NCBI RefSeq assembly: GCF_001436555.1
Contig: NZ_AYZR01000008.1
Coordinates: 79,248-143,247, forward strand
DNA length: 64,000 nt
Direction: 5' to 3'
From: Lentilactobacillus senioris DSM 24302 = JCM 17472
Lineage (GTDB): Bacteria; Bacillota; Bacilli; Lactobacillales; Lactobacillaceae
The translations under genes were made by a program, and so were the position numbers. This document shows, one piece after another, positions 50,851-59,704 of the stretch (positions are counted from its first letter, which is position 1; each line of letters begins with the position of its first letter). Under the pieces are notes generated by a model, which saw nothing but the letters and a program-made list of their open reading frames with translations, did not search any database and had not been told where the DNA came from.

Positions 50851-51681
50851 TTAAGCAAAATATTCTTGGTTATTTACAATTAAATGGTTAATATGTTTAG
50901 CAGTTTGTTGGCTTTCAGGAGGAAGTGCCATGTAATCACCATATAGACTGATTAAGATATTATTGTAATCACTGGAAACATTTAAGAGCATATCTTCAAA
51001 AGGAACTAGCTCAGTATCAGTGATTTGATGGTAGTTCATAATTTCTTTATCGTAGCTATATTGAGAGGCTAGATTTTTAAACTGGGTATCAGGCGTTATA
51101 TTATTAGAATTATATTGTTGCATTAGAGCTAACCGTCGTTTTTTGAGGTCTAGAACAGTTTGACGTTGTTCTGTGGACAGCTCTGACATTAAATGCCTCA
51201 TGGGCGTATCTATAACGTTATAGTGTAGCTTTAATAGTAAGCGGTTGTCTAAGCGATGAATATCGGAGAGTTGCTTTCGTAATTGAGAAGTTGAGTCTGG
51301 AATCTGATCTAGCGGAAAAATATCCAAAAAAACTCCCTTACGAGCATAATTGACGTTATTTTTTTCTTCAATAAAGGTATGTTGATTGAGTAATTTGGCA
51401 TAGCTTAAGCCATAATTCTCGTCAGAAAAAGGGGTCTGCAAAAAGTAGGGTTGAGAGGCCAAGATCTCCGGCGCCTTTGCCAGAAAGGTTTCATAATCGG
51501 AACGCAACATGGCAACGTCTAAATCATCATCCCACGGGATAAAACCATGGTGCCGAATGGCTCCAAGAAGAGTCCCTCCAGTAGCGATATACGGCAGCCC
51601 AAGTTGTTCACAAACCTTCACAAATGCCTTAAGCGTATCAAGCTCGGCTTGATGAATTAGGTTTATCATTGTGGTGGTCAT
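50851..51681 (-). CDS. licD: LicD-family phosphotransferase
   Basis: A 276-aa LicD/fukutin-like nucleotidyltransferase-fold enzyme. The diagnostic segment is GGTLLGAIRHHGFIPWDDDLDVAM (about 37-60) with catalytic aspartates in DDDLD. Family members transfer phosphocholine or phospho-sugar groups to teichoic acid or polysaccharide. No choline pathway genes are nearby, so the donor is unknown. AAGGAGATAAG precedes the ATG. Confidence 0.88.
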   Translation of the reverse strand: MTTTMINLIHQAELDTLKAFVKVCEQLGLPYIATGGTLLGAIRHHGFIPWDDDLDVAMLRSDYETFLAKAPEILASQPYFLQTPFSDENYGLSYAKLLNQHTFIEEKNNVNYARKGVFLDIFPLDQIPDSTSQLRKQLSDIHRLDNRLLLKLHYNVIDTPMRHLMSELSTEQRQTVLDLKKRRLALMQQYNSNNITPDTQFKNLASQYSYDKEIMNYHQITDTELVPFEDMLLNVSSDYNNILISLYGDYMALPPESQQTAKHINHLIVNNQEYFA

Positions 51682-51770
51682 ACTTATCTCCTTAATAGTA
51701 TTATTGAATAAATTATACTACAAGAGTGAGAATTTCCGGGATTTAATAAATCTAAATGGTGTTATTAGAC

Positions 51771-51799
51771 TTGTAAGCTAGAGATGGAGACTATATAAT
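51771..51799 (+). promoter_or_regulatory. Promoter of the MarR gene
   Basis: TTGTAA, 17 bp, TATAAT. Confidence 0.65.
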
Positions 51800-51845
51800 G
51801 AAGAATAGTATGACGCTTAATTAATTTTTGGAATGGTGGATTGTA

Positions 51846-52304
51846 ATGGGTAATACTAATGACGCATTGCTGAAAGAGGCAATTGAAGTTTATTTGACAT
51901 CGCTAAAGTATCTGGACAATTTTGTTTCCGAACCTGCAAAAGCTTATGGGTTATCTTTTGAACAATACCTAATTTTGCACACGATCGCAACTCGTGAGAA
52001 GGTATCTTTAATGGACATCGCCAATGAACGTCAGGTAACACGAAGTGCGATTTCCCGCCAAATAAAAGTTCTTTTAAATCATGATTATATCTATCAGGAA
52101 CCAGCTCAAAGCGATCGAAGAAGATTGTACTTACATTTATCCGATGAAGGTCAAGAAGTAGAGAAGAAAGTGACAGACATTGTTGCTGCTCGCTTCGATG
52201 ATTGGATTAATGATTATGGTGCAGAACGCGCTAGAGATATTATTGATTTTATTAAAGACTTCGCCAATCGTAAAATGGGCGACTTAAATAAACTGAGTGA
52301 ATAA
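51846..52304 (+). CDS. MarR-family transcriptional regulator
   Basis: A 152-aa dimeric winged-helix regulator. HTH and wing are visible as SLMDIANERQVTRSAISRQIKVLLNHDYI followed by SDRRRLYLHLSDEG. The ATG at 51846 lies 7 nt after GGTGG. Divergent from licD and about 0.7 kb before the redox gene cluster; a role in controlling either is possible but not shown. Own promoter and terminator. Confidence 0.9.
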   Translation: MGNTNDALLKEAIEVYLTSLKYLDNFVSEPAKAYGLSFEQYLILHTIATREKVSLMDIANERQVTRSAISRQIKVLLNHDYIYQEPAQSDRRRLYLHLSDEGQEVEKKVTDIVAARFDDWINDYGAERARDIIDFIKDFANRKMGDLNKLSE

Positions 52305-52331
52305 AAAAACCGGCATATGCCGGTTTTTTTA
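52303..52331 (+). terminator. Terminator of the MarR gene
   Basis: AAACCGGCAT / ATGCCGGTTT palindromic stem followed by T run. Confidence 0.88.
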
Positions 52332-52467
52332 TTTTAAATCTTAAAGCTATCTTCAGACTTAATGTTTGTCATACAGCGGTGAAGTCTGGTATCTAGCTAG
52401 TGATTTTAGCATACTGAGAGTAGCTTAAAAACAGCTTAAAGTATAATTAAATGTGTTATTTATAATA

Positions 52468-52770
52468 TTAAAAGCCACTGAATACGATATCGTTACCAGT
52501 TAAATTCAAAACATAAAGAAATAGCATGATGCCATTAAGAACAAATGAAACCACAATTATTCCGTATTTAAATGTGTAAGGATGATAACCATCATTCCAA
52601 AATTTACTTTTACGTTGGCCCTTATAAGAAATTACTAGGGATAGCAGAAATAATACCGCAACTGCTTGTATAATTATTCCAACAATAAAAATAGAATGGG
52701 TTAAGACTTTTAATTGTAGAAAATAAAATCCTAATGTAATGAAATCAATGATAATTGCAATTAAAGACAT
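52468..52770 (-). CDS. Small membrane protein, unknown
   Basis: A 100-aa protein with three hydrophobic helices (about 3-20, 27-48, 70-92) and a basic loop YKGQRKSKFWNDGYHPYTFKYG between the second and third. No family recognised. ATG preceded by GGGGGAC. Its upstream region holds a tRNA-like element (52915-52957). Confidence 0.65.
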   Translation of the reverse strand: MSLIAIIIDFITLGFYFLQLKVLTHSIFIVGIIIQAVAVLFLLSLVISYKGQRKSKFWNDGYHPYTFKYGIIVVSFVLNGIMLFLYVLNLTGNDIVFSGF

Positions 52771-52914
52771 ACTTATAAGTCCCCCGTTTATTTATTTACT
52801 GAGTAATATTAAACGGCATAATTAGCTAAAAAGCCAATCAATTGGTTAATTATAATAAAGATTTAATTCAATTACATAGATCAAGTAATTTCATAATTTA
52901 CAGTGACAGCTGAT

Positions 52915-52957
52915 TCCCGCTAACGGAATCGAACCGTTATCTACCACCAGGACGGGA
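52915..52957 (-). repeat. tRNA-minihelix-like element, copy A
   Basis: On the minus strand this 43-nt segment has a tRNA-style T arm (AACGG-TTCGATT-CCGTT) closed by TCCCG...CGGGA, with CTGGTGGTAGAT between the 5' strand and the T arm. There is no D or anticodon arm. It begins 14 nt after the stop of the oxidoreductase gene. One mismatch and one G-U pair weaken the outer stem. Confidence 0.65.
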
Positions 52958-52971
52958 TAGTTAGGTAAATT

Positions 52972-53892
52972 TTAAGCTTCTTTAGAAATAATAACACGGC
53001 CAGCGTGTGGTTTTTCTAAAACGGAATGGCCTTCCCGAACGCCATCCAGGGTGAAGGGGAGAACTAAACCAACTTTAATGGTTAATTTGTTTTCAGCCAG
53101 CAAATCCATGATAGTTTGAAGGGCCTCAGCATTGGAGACATCTTTAGTGGGACCGATATGGTTAACCTCAACCCCTTTATCAGTATCAGGTTCATCATTA
53201 GCTACGGTGGCAATAATTCCACCAGGCTTAACCATGACGACATCTTCGGCACTAGAAGCACCATTCATTGCTGAATTAATAACGAGATCTGCCTTATCTT
53301 TTAAAATTTGGGCAGGATCTTGTTTATCATAAGCTACGTATTCGTTAATTCCAAGTGATTTCACGTAAGCTTCGCTACGACTAGATCCAATACCAATCAC
53401 CTGATCACCAAAGTTTAGGGCTAGTTGGGAAGCTAGAGAACCCACGCCACCAGATGCTCCTTTAACAATTACTGTTTGGCCGGGTTTAGCTTTTCCAAAG
53501 TAATGAAGAGCATTGTAAGCCGTCACTCCAGGAGTTACAATGGCCGCGGCAGTTTCAAATGAAATAATAGCTGGAATAATAACCGTACTATTTTCGCTAC
53601 TAGTGGCATATTCAGAGTAAGCGTGACGACCATGGGCTACCACTCGATCACCTGGTTTAAATTTAGTAATTGCTGATCCTACTTCCTTAACAACTCCAGC
53701 TACATCGAAACCAGGAATTCGAAGCTTGGTGGTTGCACCAAAAACTCCAGCTCGTTGAGAGCGCTCGAAGTTGTTTAAACCAAATGCCTTAGTTTCAATT
53801 AAAATATCTGTTTCTTTTAACGTAGGGACAGCCACGTCGTATTCTTCAAATACTTCTGGGCCACCATTATGATCATATCCAAAAGCTTGCAT
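52972..53892 (-). CDS. NADP-dependent zinc-type alcohol dehydrogenase-like (quinone) oxidoreductase
   Basis: A 306-aa medium-chain dehydrogenase/reductase of the quinone oxidoreductase group. The GroES-like half spans about 1-120, then the nucleotide-binding fold with GASGGVGSLASQLAL. Zinc-ligand cysteines are lacking, as in quinone reductases. Highly charged, cytosolic. GGAGG precedes the ATG. It may detoxify reactive carbonyls or quinones; substrate unknown. Confidence 0.87.
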   Translation of the reverse strand: MQAFGYDHNGGPEVFEEYDVAVPTLKETDILIETKAFGLNNFERSQRAGVFGATTKLRIPGFDVAGVVKEVGSAITKFKPGDRVVAHGRHAYSEYATSSENSTVIIPAIISFETAAAIVTPGVTAYNALHYFGKAKPGQTVIVKGASGGVGSLASQLALNFGDQVIGIGSSRSEAYVKSLGINEYVAYDKQDPAQILKDKADLVINSAMNGASSAEDVVMVKPGGIIATVANDEPDTDKGVEVNHIGPTKDVSNAEALQTIMDLLAENKLTIKVGLVLPFTLDGVREGHSVLEKPHAGRVIISKEA

Positions 53893-53924
53893 AGTGAAAT
53901 CCTCCTGTTTGCTTAATTGTCTAA

Positions 53925-53953
53925 ATTTTATGGGATTACAATGGTTAATTCAA
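53925..53953 (-). promoter_or_regulatory. Promoter of the oxidoreductase gene
   Basis: Minus strand TTGAAT (53953-53948), 17 bp, TAAAAT (53930-53925). Confidence 0.65.
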
Positions 53954-54016
53954 TTATTTGGATTAAAAAAGGACAATCTAGTTATGAATACTAGCTTGTC
54001 CTTAAGTAGTTAATAT

Positions 54017-55756
54017 TTATTCATCAAGTAGGTCTTGAAGGGCAGGTTGGTCAAATAAGTTAGAAATTCGATTGTAGTTATCAATAGTATCTTGGTCAAA
54101 TTGACTTGGATCAATTGGCATAAAACTAGTATCCGCTGGATCCACGTTTTTAATTTTAGCATCAATTAAAATTGGTTTAGTGTTCCCGGATTTTTGAAGT
54201 TCATTGATCTTAGCAAATGCTTCTGCTAATGACTTTCGATCGGATACCTTGATTCCAATGGCTCCCATACTGTCAGCAAAGCCAGCCCAATCAGCACCGA
54301 TGAAATTAATACCATAAGGTTCTTGGGCAGCTTGAATCTTTTCGTGTTGAATAAATCCAAACACTTTGTTTTCTAGCACGACATTAATAATTGGTAAGTC
54401 ATATTGGACCTGGGTAAGTAAATCTTGCATAACCATAGCAAAACCACCATCACCAGCGATATTAAAGACTTGACTATCAGGATAGCTTAATTGACCAGCA
54501 ATTGTGGCTGGAAGACCGTAGCCCATCGTTCCAAACCAAGCTGACATAGATAGTTTTTGGTTCTTATTAAGTGGTAGTTGGCGAATAGCCCACATTAAAT
54601 TGTTACCAACATCAAGGCCAAAGACAGCATCGTCGGAAGCATTTTCCTTAATAGCACGGATAACGGCTTCTGGAGCTAATCCGTCACTATCATCGTCTGC
54701 TACCTTGTCTAGCCAAGCATCCCAGTTACGCTTATCTTCCTGAGCGGCTTTGAGGAATGGGGTAGTAGGAATAGCTTCACCTTTTTGGTTTAATTTCTGG
54801 AAGAATTTCTTGCCATCTGCTAATACAGCTAGATCAACGTCTCGTTGCTTACCAAGGTCAGCTAGAGCATTATTAATTTGGACAAATTTAATTCCTGATG
54901 GTAAGAAGCGGCTAAATGGATAGTTGGTTCCGGCCAAAATGATTAAATCAGCATCCTGGGTAACTTCAAAAGCAGGCTTGGTACCTAAACGGCCACGGGA
55001 ACCCATAAAGTTAGGATGATCGGTAGGCATTACGCCAGTAGCAGGAGCTGTGGAAACGACTGGAACACTGAACTTTTCAGAAAATGCAATAACTTCATCA
55101 CGAGCATTCTTCATTCCTAAACCTACCCACAAAACTGGGTGCTTAGCTGCTTTTAGCATGTCGTAAACATCGTCTACAGCCTGATCATTAATAACTTCCT
55201 CAGATACTCCATTAATAACGTTAGTTGATTTAAATGGTTCAAAGTCAATTTCTTCACCAGAGAGATCATCAGGAATAATTACTACTGCTGGTCCTTTGTG
55301 CTGGTAAGCATACCGAATGGCTTGATCCATAATGTATGGAATTTGCTCAGGATTAGTAGCTTGCTTATGAAAATCGGTGAGATCCGCAAACATTGGATCT
55401 TGATCCATTTCTTGGAAATAATAAGTATTCATAACAGATGTGGCAGACTGACCAATAATAGCAACTACAGGAACATGGTCCATTTTGGCATCATAAAGGC
55501 CGTTAAATAGGTGAGTGGCACCTGGTCCAGCTGAACCAAAACTGACACCGACTTTGCCAGTTAGTTTTGCGTCTGCAGTGGCTGCCAAAGCACCAACTTC
55601 TTCGTGGCGAACTTGAATATATTTGATTTGATCACGTTCTTGATAAAGACCGTCAACGGTATTATTAATTGAGTCAGCGGTAATTCCGTAAATGTGGTCA
55701 ACATCCCAACTTTCTAATACTTTAGCTAGAGCTTGACCTGCACTCATTTTTGTCAT
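54017..55756 (-). CDS. pox: Pyruvate oxidase
   Basis: Thiamine-diphosphate and FAD enzyme: pyruvate + phosphate + O2 gives acetyl phosphate, CO2 and H2O2. 579 aa with the PYR domain (including the cofactor-activating Glu in RHEEVGA), central FAD-binding domain, and PP domain with GDGGFAM...N (ThDP/Mg site). Typical length for lactobacilli. GAGGAG precedes the ATG. It lies with lactate oxidase and other redox genes; aerobic acetate and peroxide formation are predicted. Confidence 0.93.
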   Translation of the reverse strand: MTKMSAGQALAKVLESWDVDHIYGITADSINNTVDGLYQERDQIKYIQVRHEEVGALAATADAKLTGKVGVSFGSAGPGATHLFNGLYDAKMDHVPVVAIIGQSATSVMNTYYFQEMDQDPMFADLTDFHKQATNPEQIPYIMDQAIRYAYQHKGPAVVIIPDDLSGEEIDFEPFKSTNVINGVSEEVINDQAVDDVYDMLKAAKHPVLWVGLGMKNARDEVIAFSEKFSVPVVSTAPATGVMPTDHPNFMGSRGRLGTKPAFEVTQDADLIILAGTNYPFSRFLPSGIKFVQINNALADLGKQRDVDLAVLADGKKFFQKLNQKGEAIPTTPFLKAAQEDKRNWDAWLDKVADDDSDGLAPEAVIRAIKENASDDAVFGLDVGNNLMWAIRQLPLNKNQKLSMSAWFGTMGYGLPATIAGQLSYPDSQVFNIAGDGGFAMVMQDLLTQVQYDLPIINVVLENKVFGFIQHEKIQAAQEPYGINFIGADWAGFADSMGAIGIKVSDRKSLAEAFAKINELQKSGNTKPILIDAKIKNVDPADTSFMPIDPSQFDQDTIDNYNRISNLFDQPALQDLLDE

Positions 55757-55799
55757 AATAATCCACTCCTCAGAATAAAATTCTTTTTACTTGTTTTTT

Positions 55800-55843
55800 G
55801 TAAGTACGTTTTATAACTTACTCCATTTGTTTAAGAAATGCAA
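55800..55843 (-). promoter_or_regulatory. pox promoter with inverted repeat
   Basis: Minus strand TTGCAT (55843-55838), 17 bp, TAAGTT (55820-55815). An inverted repeat GTAAGT-N10-ACTTAC (55800-55821) overlaps the -10 and start, a likely operator for an unknown regulator. Confidence 0.5.
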
Positions 55844-55934
55844 TGGTTTTATTCACAAAGAATAACTTTAATGGCAAAAACGTATATTTACAGGCACTTT
55901 CAGTGTTAAATTGATTGTGAAGTTAAAATGAGAT

Positions 55935-56267
55935 TTAGGGCTTAATATAGGCGTAACCAGCTATTTGCTTGGCGGCTAATTCTACAACACCGACTGGAAC
56001 GACTTGAAGATTTGCCTGCAATGAATCGGTTTTAATATCTCGTTGAACTAGGGAATTATTACATACTGCTACCATAATTCCCATGTTAGTTAACTGGCTT
56101 AAGTTAATATCGCTGTTTTTAATAACATCGCTAACTGCGGAACCGTTAACCAAAACTTCAATCGTTCCAGTAGTTGCAGTTGATTGCATCCATTTGTTCA
56201 TGTGAGTTACGTTGCTAAACAGTGTAGTCCATTTATTAGATTCATTGATGTGAAAAATAGTATTCAT
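55935..56267 (-). CDS. DsrE/DsrF-like family protein
   Basis: A 110-aa small soluble protein with the DsrE-like alpha/beta fold pattern (IEVLVNGSAVSDVI; MGIMVAVCNNSLVQRDI). Such proteins act in sulfur transfer or as small stress proteins. One Cys (in VAVCNN) sits where DsrE-type catalytic cysteines lie. GGAGG precedes the ATG. Divergent from the isochorismatase gene. Confidence 0.75.
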   Translation of the reverse strand: MNTIFHINESNKWTTLFSNVTHMNKWMQSTATTGTIEVLVNGSAVSDVIKNSDINLSQLTNMGIMVAVCNNSLVQRDIKTDSLQANLQVVPVGVVELAAKQIAGYAYIKP

Positions 56268-56306
56268 GTTTTGCCTCCATGTATTTAATAGAATTTCTTA
56301 TCAGCA

Positions 56307-56334
56307 ATTATAATCTATGGTATCTTAATAGCAA
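56307..56334 (-). promoter_or_regulatory. Promoter of the DsrE-like gene
   Basis: Minus strand TTGCTA (56334-56329), 16 bp, TATAAT (56312-56307). Confidence 0.6.
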
Positions 56335-56374
56335 TTACTGTAACCCATTTGTTAATTTCGGGAGGAGACTTGAA

Positions 56375-56902
56375 ATGCAACCAGCAATTTTAGTAATTGA
56401 TATGACTAACGATTTTTTGACTGGCAAATTAAGAAATGACCGGGCATTAAAAACAATTGAACCGATCAAAGATTTGGTAAGTAGAGCTAGGAAACACTCC
56501 GTTCCAGTCATTTACGTTTCTGATGCACATTACTCAGCCGATCATGAGTTAACCATTTGGGAAAACCATAGCATGAAGGGCACGTGGGGCGGTCAAATTA
56601 CTAAGGAACTGACTCCTCAAGTTGGTGATTACTCGTTAGAAAAGCGAACGTATAGCGCTTTTTTTGAAACGGGGTTGGATTCTCTTTTGCGTGAACTGAA
56701 TGTGGATAATCTTATTTTGACCGGGGTGGTTACTAATATTTGTATCCAACATTCTGCTGCAGATGCTTGTTTACGAGGTTATGAGATTACGGTACCTACT
56801 GAAACTACCGAGGCATTAAACGATAAAGATTATAAGCATGCGTTAAATTATATTAAGACCATGTATGGTGCTAAAATTGTTTCTAGTACTGAGTTGCTTT
56901 AA
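56375..56902 (+). CDS. Isochorismatase-family cysteine hydrolase
   Basis: A 175-aa cysteine hydrolase with the family triad: Asp9 (VIDMTND), Lys in EKRTYSAF, and Cys in GVVTNICIQHSA. This group includes nicotinamidases and related amidases; substrate uncertain. The ATG at 56375 follows GGGAGGAG; an in-frame ATG at 56279 would add 32 unrelated residues. No operon partner. Confidence 0.88.
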   Translation: MQPAILVIDMTNDFLTGKLRNDRALKTIEPIKDLVSRARKHSVPVIYVSDAHYSADHELTIWENHSMKGTWGGQITKELTPQVGDYSLEKRTYSAFFETGLDSLLRELNVDNLILTGVVTNICIQHSAADACLRGYEITVPTETTEALNDKDYKHALNYIKTMYGAKIVSSTELL

Positions 56903-56915
56903 AAAAATAAATTAA

Positions 56916-56953
56916 TAAAATCCGCTGACTTGTAAAGAGTTAGCGGGTTTTTT
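56916..56953 (+). terminator. Terminator after isochorismatase gene
   Basis: CCGCTGAC / GTTAGCGG stem (one G-U) with T run. Confidence 0.8.
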
Positions 56954-56987
56954 AGTGACGATTAATAACAAAATAATAAAAAAGATG

Positions 56988-57016
56988 TTGCTTATTAAAA
57001 GTAAGTGAATTAGAAT
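56988..57016 (+). promoter_or_regulatory. Promoter of lactate oxidase
   Basis: TTGCTT, 17 bp, TAGAAT. A short inverted repeat CTTAT-AAAA-GTAAG lies across the -35 (about 56991-57005). Confidence 0.65.
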
Positions 57017-57048
57017 GACCTTAGTAAAATTTATTAGGAGGCTGTATT

Positions 57049-58158
57049 ATGACAGTTGTTAATGGATATGAACAAAGCGATCGTGAAGAACACATCAACG
57101 TTTTAAACTTAGAATCATTGGAAAAGCGGGCTAAAGAAATTATCCCTACCGGTGGATTCGGCTACATAGTTGGTGGTTCTGAAGATGATTGGACATTGGC
57201 TCAAAACCGCAAGGCATTTACTCACAAGCAAATTTATCCAAGAACTCTGGCTAACATTGATAACCCAGATATGAGCACTAACGTATTTGGCATTGATTTG
57301 AAGACTCCGGTAATGATGGCACCATTAGCTGCTCAAGGTTTGGCCCATTCTAAAGGGGAAGTAGATACGGCCAAGGCATTTGCTAATGAGGGGGCTTTGA
57401 TGGCTCAGAGTACTTATTCTTCAGCATCTATTGCTGATACTGCAGCAGCTGGAGAGGGCGCTCCTCAATTTTTCCAACTTTACATGAGTAAAGATTGGAA
57501 GTTTAACGAAGCGATTTTAGATGAAGCTAAAAAAGCTGGGGTAAAGGGAATTATTTTAACCGCTGATGCCACTGTTGATGGTTATCGAGAAGCCGATATT
57601 ATTAATGACTTCCAATTCCCAATTCCAATGGCTAACTTGGAAAAGTTCAGCGAAGGCGCTGGTAAAGGTCAAGGAATTGCCGAAATTTATGCAGCTGCTG
57701 CACAAAAGATTAGTCCTGATGATGTCAGAAGAATTGCTGAATACAGTGATCTACCAGTCATTGTAAAGGGAATTCAAACTCCAGAAGATGCTGAATTAGC
57801 AATTGGAGCTGGAGCAGCAGGAATTTACGTTTCTAACCATGGTGGCCGTCAATTGAATGGTGGTCCAGCCTCATTTGACGCCCTAAGTGCTATTGCTGAC
57901 TCCGTGGCAGGAAGAGTACCAATTATCTTTGATAGTGGTGTTCGTCGTGGTTCTGATGTCTTTAAGGCTTTAGCAGCTGGTGCTGACCTAGTAGCTTTAG
58001 GCAGACCATTTGTTTATGCCTTAGCATTGGGTGGTGCATTAGGTGTCCAAGATGCCATTCAAGAATTAAACCATGAATTTGCTACTACCATGCAATTGGC
58101 AGGTACCAAGACGATTGATGAAGTTAAGCAATCCAAATTAGCAGATTTTAAGTATTAA
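57049..58158 (+). CDS. lox: L-lactate oxidase
   Basis: FMN enzyme of the alpha-hydroxy acid oxidase family: L-lactate + O2 gives pyruvate + H2O2. 369 aa TIM barrel, catalytic His264 in SNHGGRQL, flavin contacts in MMAPLAAQGLAHSKGE and the phosphate loop DSGVRRG. Length and N-terminus match lactobacillus and aerococcus lactate oxidases. TAGGAGG precedes the ATG. With pox it forms a lactate-to-acetyl-phosphate route. Confidence 0.9.
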   Translation: MTVVNGYEQSDREEHINVLNLESLEKRAKEIIPTGGFGYIVGGSEDDWTLAQNRKAFTHKQIYPRTLANIDNPDMSTNVFGIDLKTPVMMAPLAAQGLAHSKGEVDTAKAFANEGALMAQSTYSSASIADTAAAGEGAPQFFQLYMSKDWKFNEAILDEAKKAGVKGIILTADATVDGYREADIINDFQFPIPMANLEKFSEGAGKGQGIAEIYAAAAQKISPDDVRRIAEYSDLPVIVKGIQTPEDAELAIGAGAAGIYVSNHGGRQLNGGPASFDALSAIADSVAGRVPIIFDSGVRRGSDVFKALAAGADLVALGRPFVYALALGGALGVQDAIQELNHEFATTMQLAGTKTIDEVKQSKLADFKY

Positions 58159-58186
58159 AAAAACAGCCGAAAGGCTGTTTTTTTGT
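58159..58186 (+). terminator. Terminator after lactate oxidase
   Basis: AAACAGCC-GAAA-GGCTGTTT tetraloop hairpin, T tract. Confidence 0.9.
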
Positions 58187-58334
58187 GACTTTTAAAGTTT
58201 AGCAATTATTATGAGTGACGGGTAAATAATTCGGATGCACCACAGCAATAGTTGTTACCAGCAAAATTTGCTTAAATTACTATCTGAACTGAGTTTATGC
58301 CATAATAAGGTTACCCAGACTAGGAGGTGGAATA

Positions 58335-59225
58335 ATGAAATATACTGTCCTTTATAATCAGTCTGCCGGTGACTCTGATAGTGAAAAACGAGCTAAACAA
58401 TTTAAAAATACAGCAGAGAATGCGCAACAAACAGTTGAGTTGATTGGAACCACCAGTAGAGAACAAGCAATTGATTATGTTCAAAAGAATATAAAAAACA
58501 TAGAAACTTTGGTGGTGGTCGGCGGGGATGGTTCGCTTAATACTGTTTTTTCAGCACTTATCAGTTTGGATAACAGTCCGGTAATTGGGATTTTACCAGG
58601 TGGAACGGTCAATAATTTTGCTAGAGCCATGAACATTCCACTAGACTCCAAAGCAGCAACTGAAGTTATTTTGCACGGACGAGTCGTAAACGCTGATCTC
58701 CTTCACACTAATCAACGAGCAATTGTCAGTAGTTTAACCCTTGGGACCATTGCTGAAATGGCTAAGGGGGTTCGACAAGAAGAAAAGCAACGATGGGGAG
58801 CCTTGGCCTACTTATTTAGTGGCGCTAAAAAAATACTGACTACTAAGCCTGCTTCAATTGTAGTTAAGAGTAACCATCAGCGCTACCAATTCAGTACTAG
58901 GTTTTTGCTGGTCACCACCACCAGCTCGATAGGTGGTTTTACTAAATTTGATCCGGAAGTTGATATTGATGACCATCAGATTCATATTACTGTATTAAAA
59001 CGCTTTTCTCCATGGAGGTTGGTAGGATATTTTAGTTACTTCATTACTGGCCAAATTCGGAAACTTAATGATGCTAGTTATTTAAAATTAGAGCAGGCTA
59101 ATATTAGTAGCTTAGATAATAAGAAGGTGGAGGTCCGAATTGATGGGGATGAAGCGGGGGAACTGCCGGTCAATTTACACGTAAAGAAGCAATTTATTAA
59201 AATTATTGTGCCTGAATCAGATTAA
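58335..59225 (+). CDS. Diacylglycerol kinase-family lipid kinase
   Basis: A 296-aa cytosolic lipid kinase of the YegS/BmrU group. The nucleotide-binding motif is GGDGS (63-67; usually GGDGT), with LPGGTVNNFAR close after. It probably phosphorylates diacylglycerol or a related lipid. TAGGAGGTGG precedes the ATG. Stand-alone gene, ended by the hairpin at 59237. Confidence 0.9.
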   Translation: MKYTVLYNQSAGDSDSEKRAKQFKNTAENAQQTVELIGTTSREQAIDYVQKNIKNIETLVVVGGDGSLNTVFSALISLDNSPVIGILPGGTVNNFARAMNIPLDSKAATEVILHGRVVNADLLHTNQRAIVSSLTLGTIAEMAKGVRQEEKQRWGALAYLFSGAKKILTTKPASIVVKSNHQRYQFSTRFLLVTTTSSIGGFTKFDPEVDIDDHQIHITVLKRFSPWRLVGYFSYFITGQIRKLNDASYLKLEQANISSLDNKKVEVRIDGDEAGELPVNLHVKKQFIKIIVPESD

Positions 59226-59236
59226 AGTACCGTAAA

Positions 59237-59266
59237 ATTAAAAACACGTGGTGAAGTGTTTTTAAT
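59237..59266 (+). terminator. Terminator-like hairpin after the lipid kinase
   Basis: Perfect 11-bp stem ATTAAAAACAC / GTGTTTTTAAT; T tract is within the stem. Confidence 0.7.
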
Positions 59267-59384
59267 ACTACATAGAACGGCGAGTTAGTGATAGATTTAA
59301 TTATAATGTTATAGTTTGAACTCAAGGAACCGTCATCTGATGGGTTCCAAATATTTAAGTAACAATTTGAAAGGGGGCTTAATA

Positions 59385-59510
59385 ATGAAACTATTAGAAA
59401 CTAAACACGTTACCGTTGAAGCACGAAAGACTACAACTAAAGAAAAAATAGAAGCTACTATTGTTATTCTGTTAGTAGCTGGAGTGATCTACTGGAAAGT
59501 ATTTCATTAA
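59385..59510 (+). CDS. 41-aa single-helix membrane peptide
   Basis: A very short protein: basic/polar N-terminus with a KTTTKEKIEAT segment, then one membrane helix (about 23-38) ending WKVFH. GAAAGGGGGC lies 9 nt before the ATG at 59385. It has TATAAT at 59302 and a strong terminator at 59525, so it is an independent unit. A GGAACC/GGTTCC hairpin is in its leader. Function unknown. Confidence 0.65.
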   Translation: MKLLETKHVTVEARKTTTKEKIEATIVILLVAGVIYWKVFH

Positions 59511-59524
59511 TCACAATGTAAAAA

Positions 59525-59560
59525 ACAAGTCCTAACTGTATAGTTAGGACTTATTTTTTA
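59525..59560 (+). terminator. Terminator of the 41-aa peptide gene
   Basis: AAGTCCTAACT / AGTTAGGACTT hairpin, then TATTTTTTA. Confidence 0.88.
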
Positions 59561-59704
59561 TTGATATAAACTTTTTGTTCATGTATAGACCTGTAATCTT
59601 TTGCATTGATAAACTATCTACTTAATGTATTTGTAGATTTTTTAGCCAAGGAATAATTTATTCAATCCATACCATAATTGAAATTATTTAAGACTTAGGC
59701 ATGG

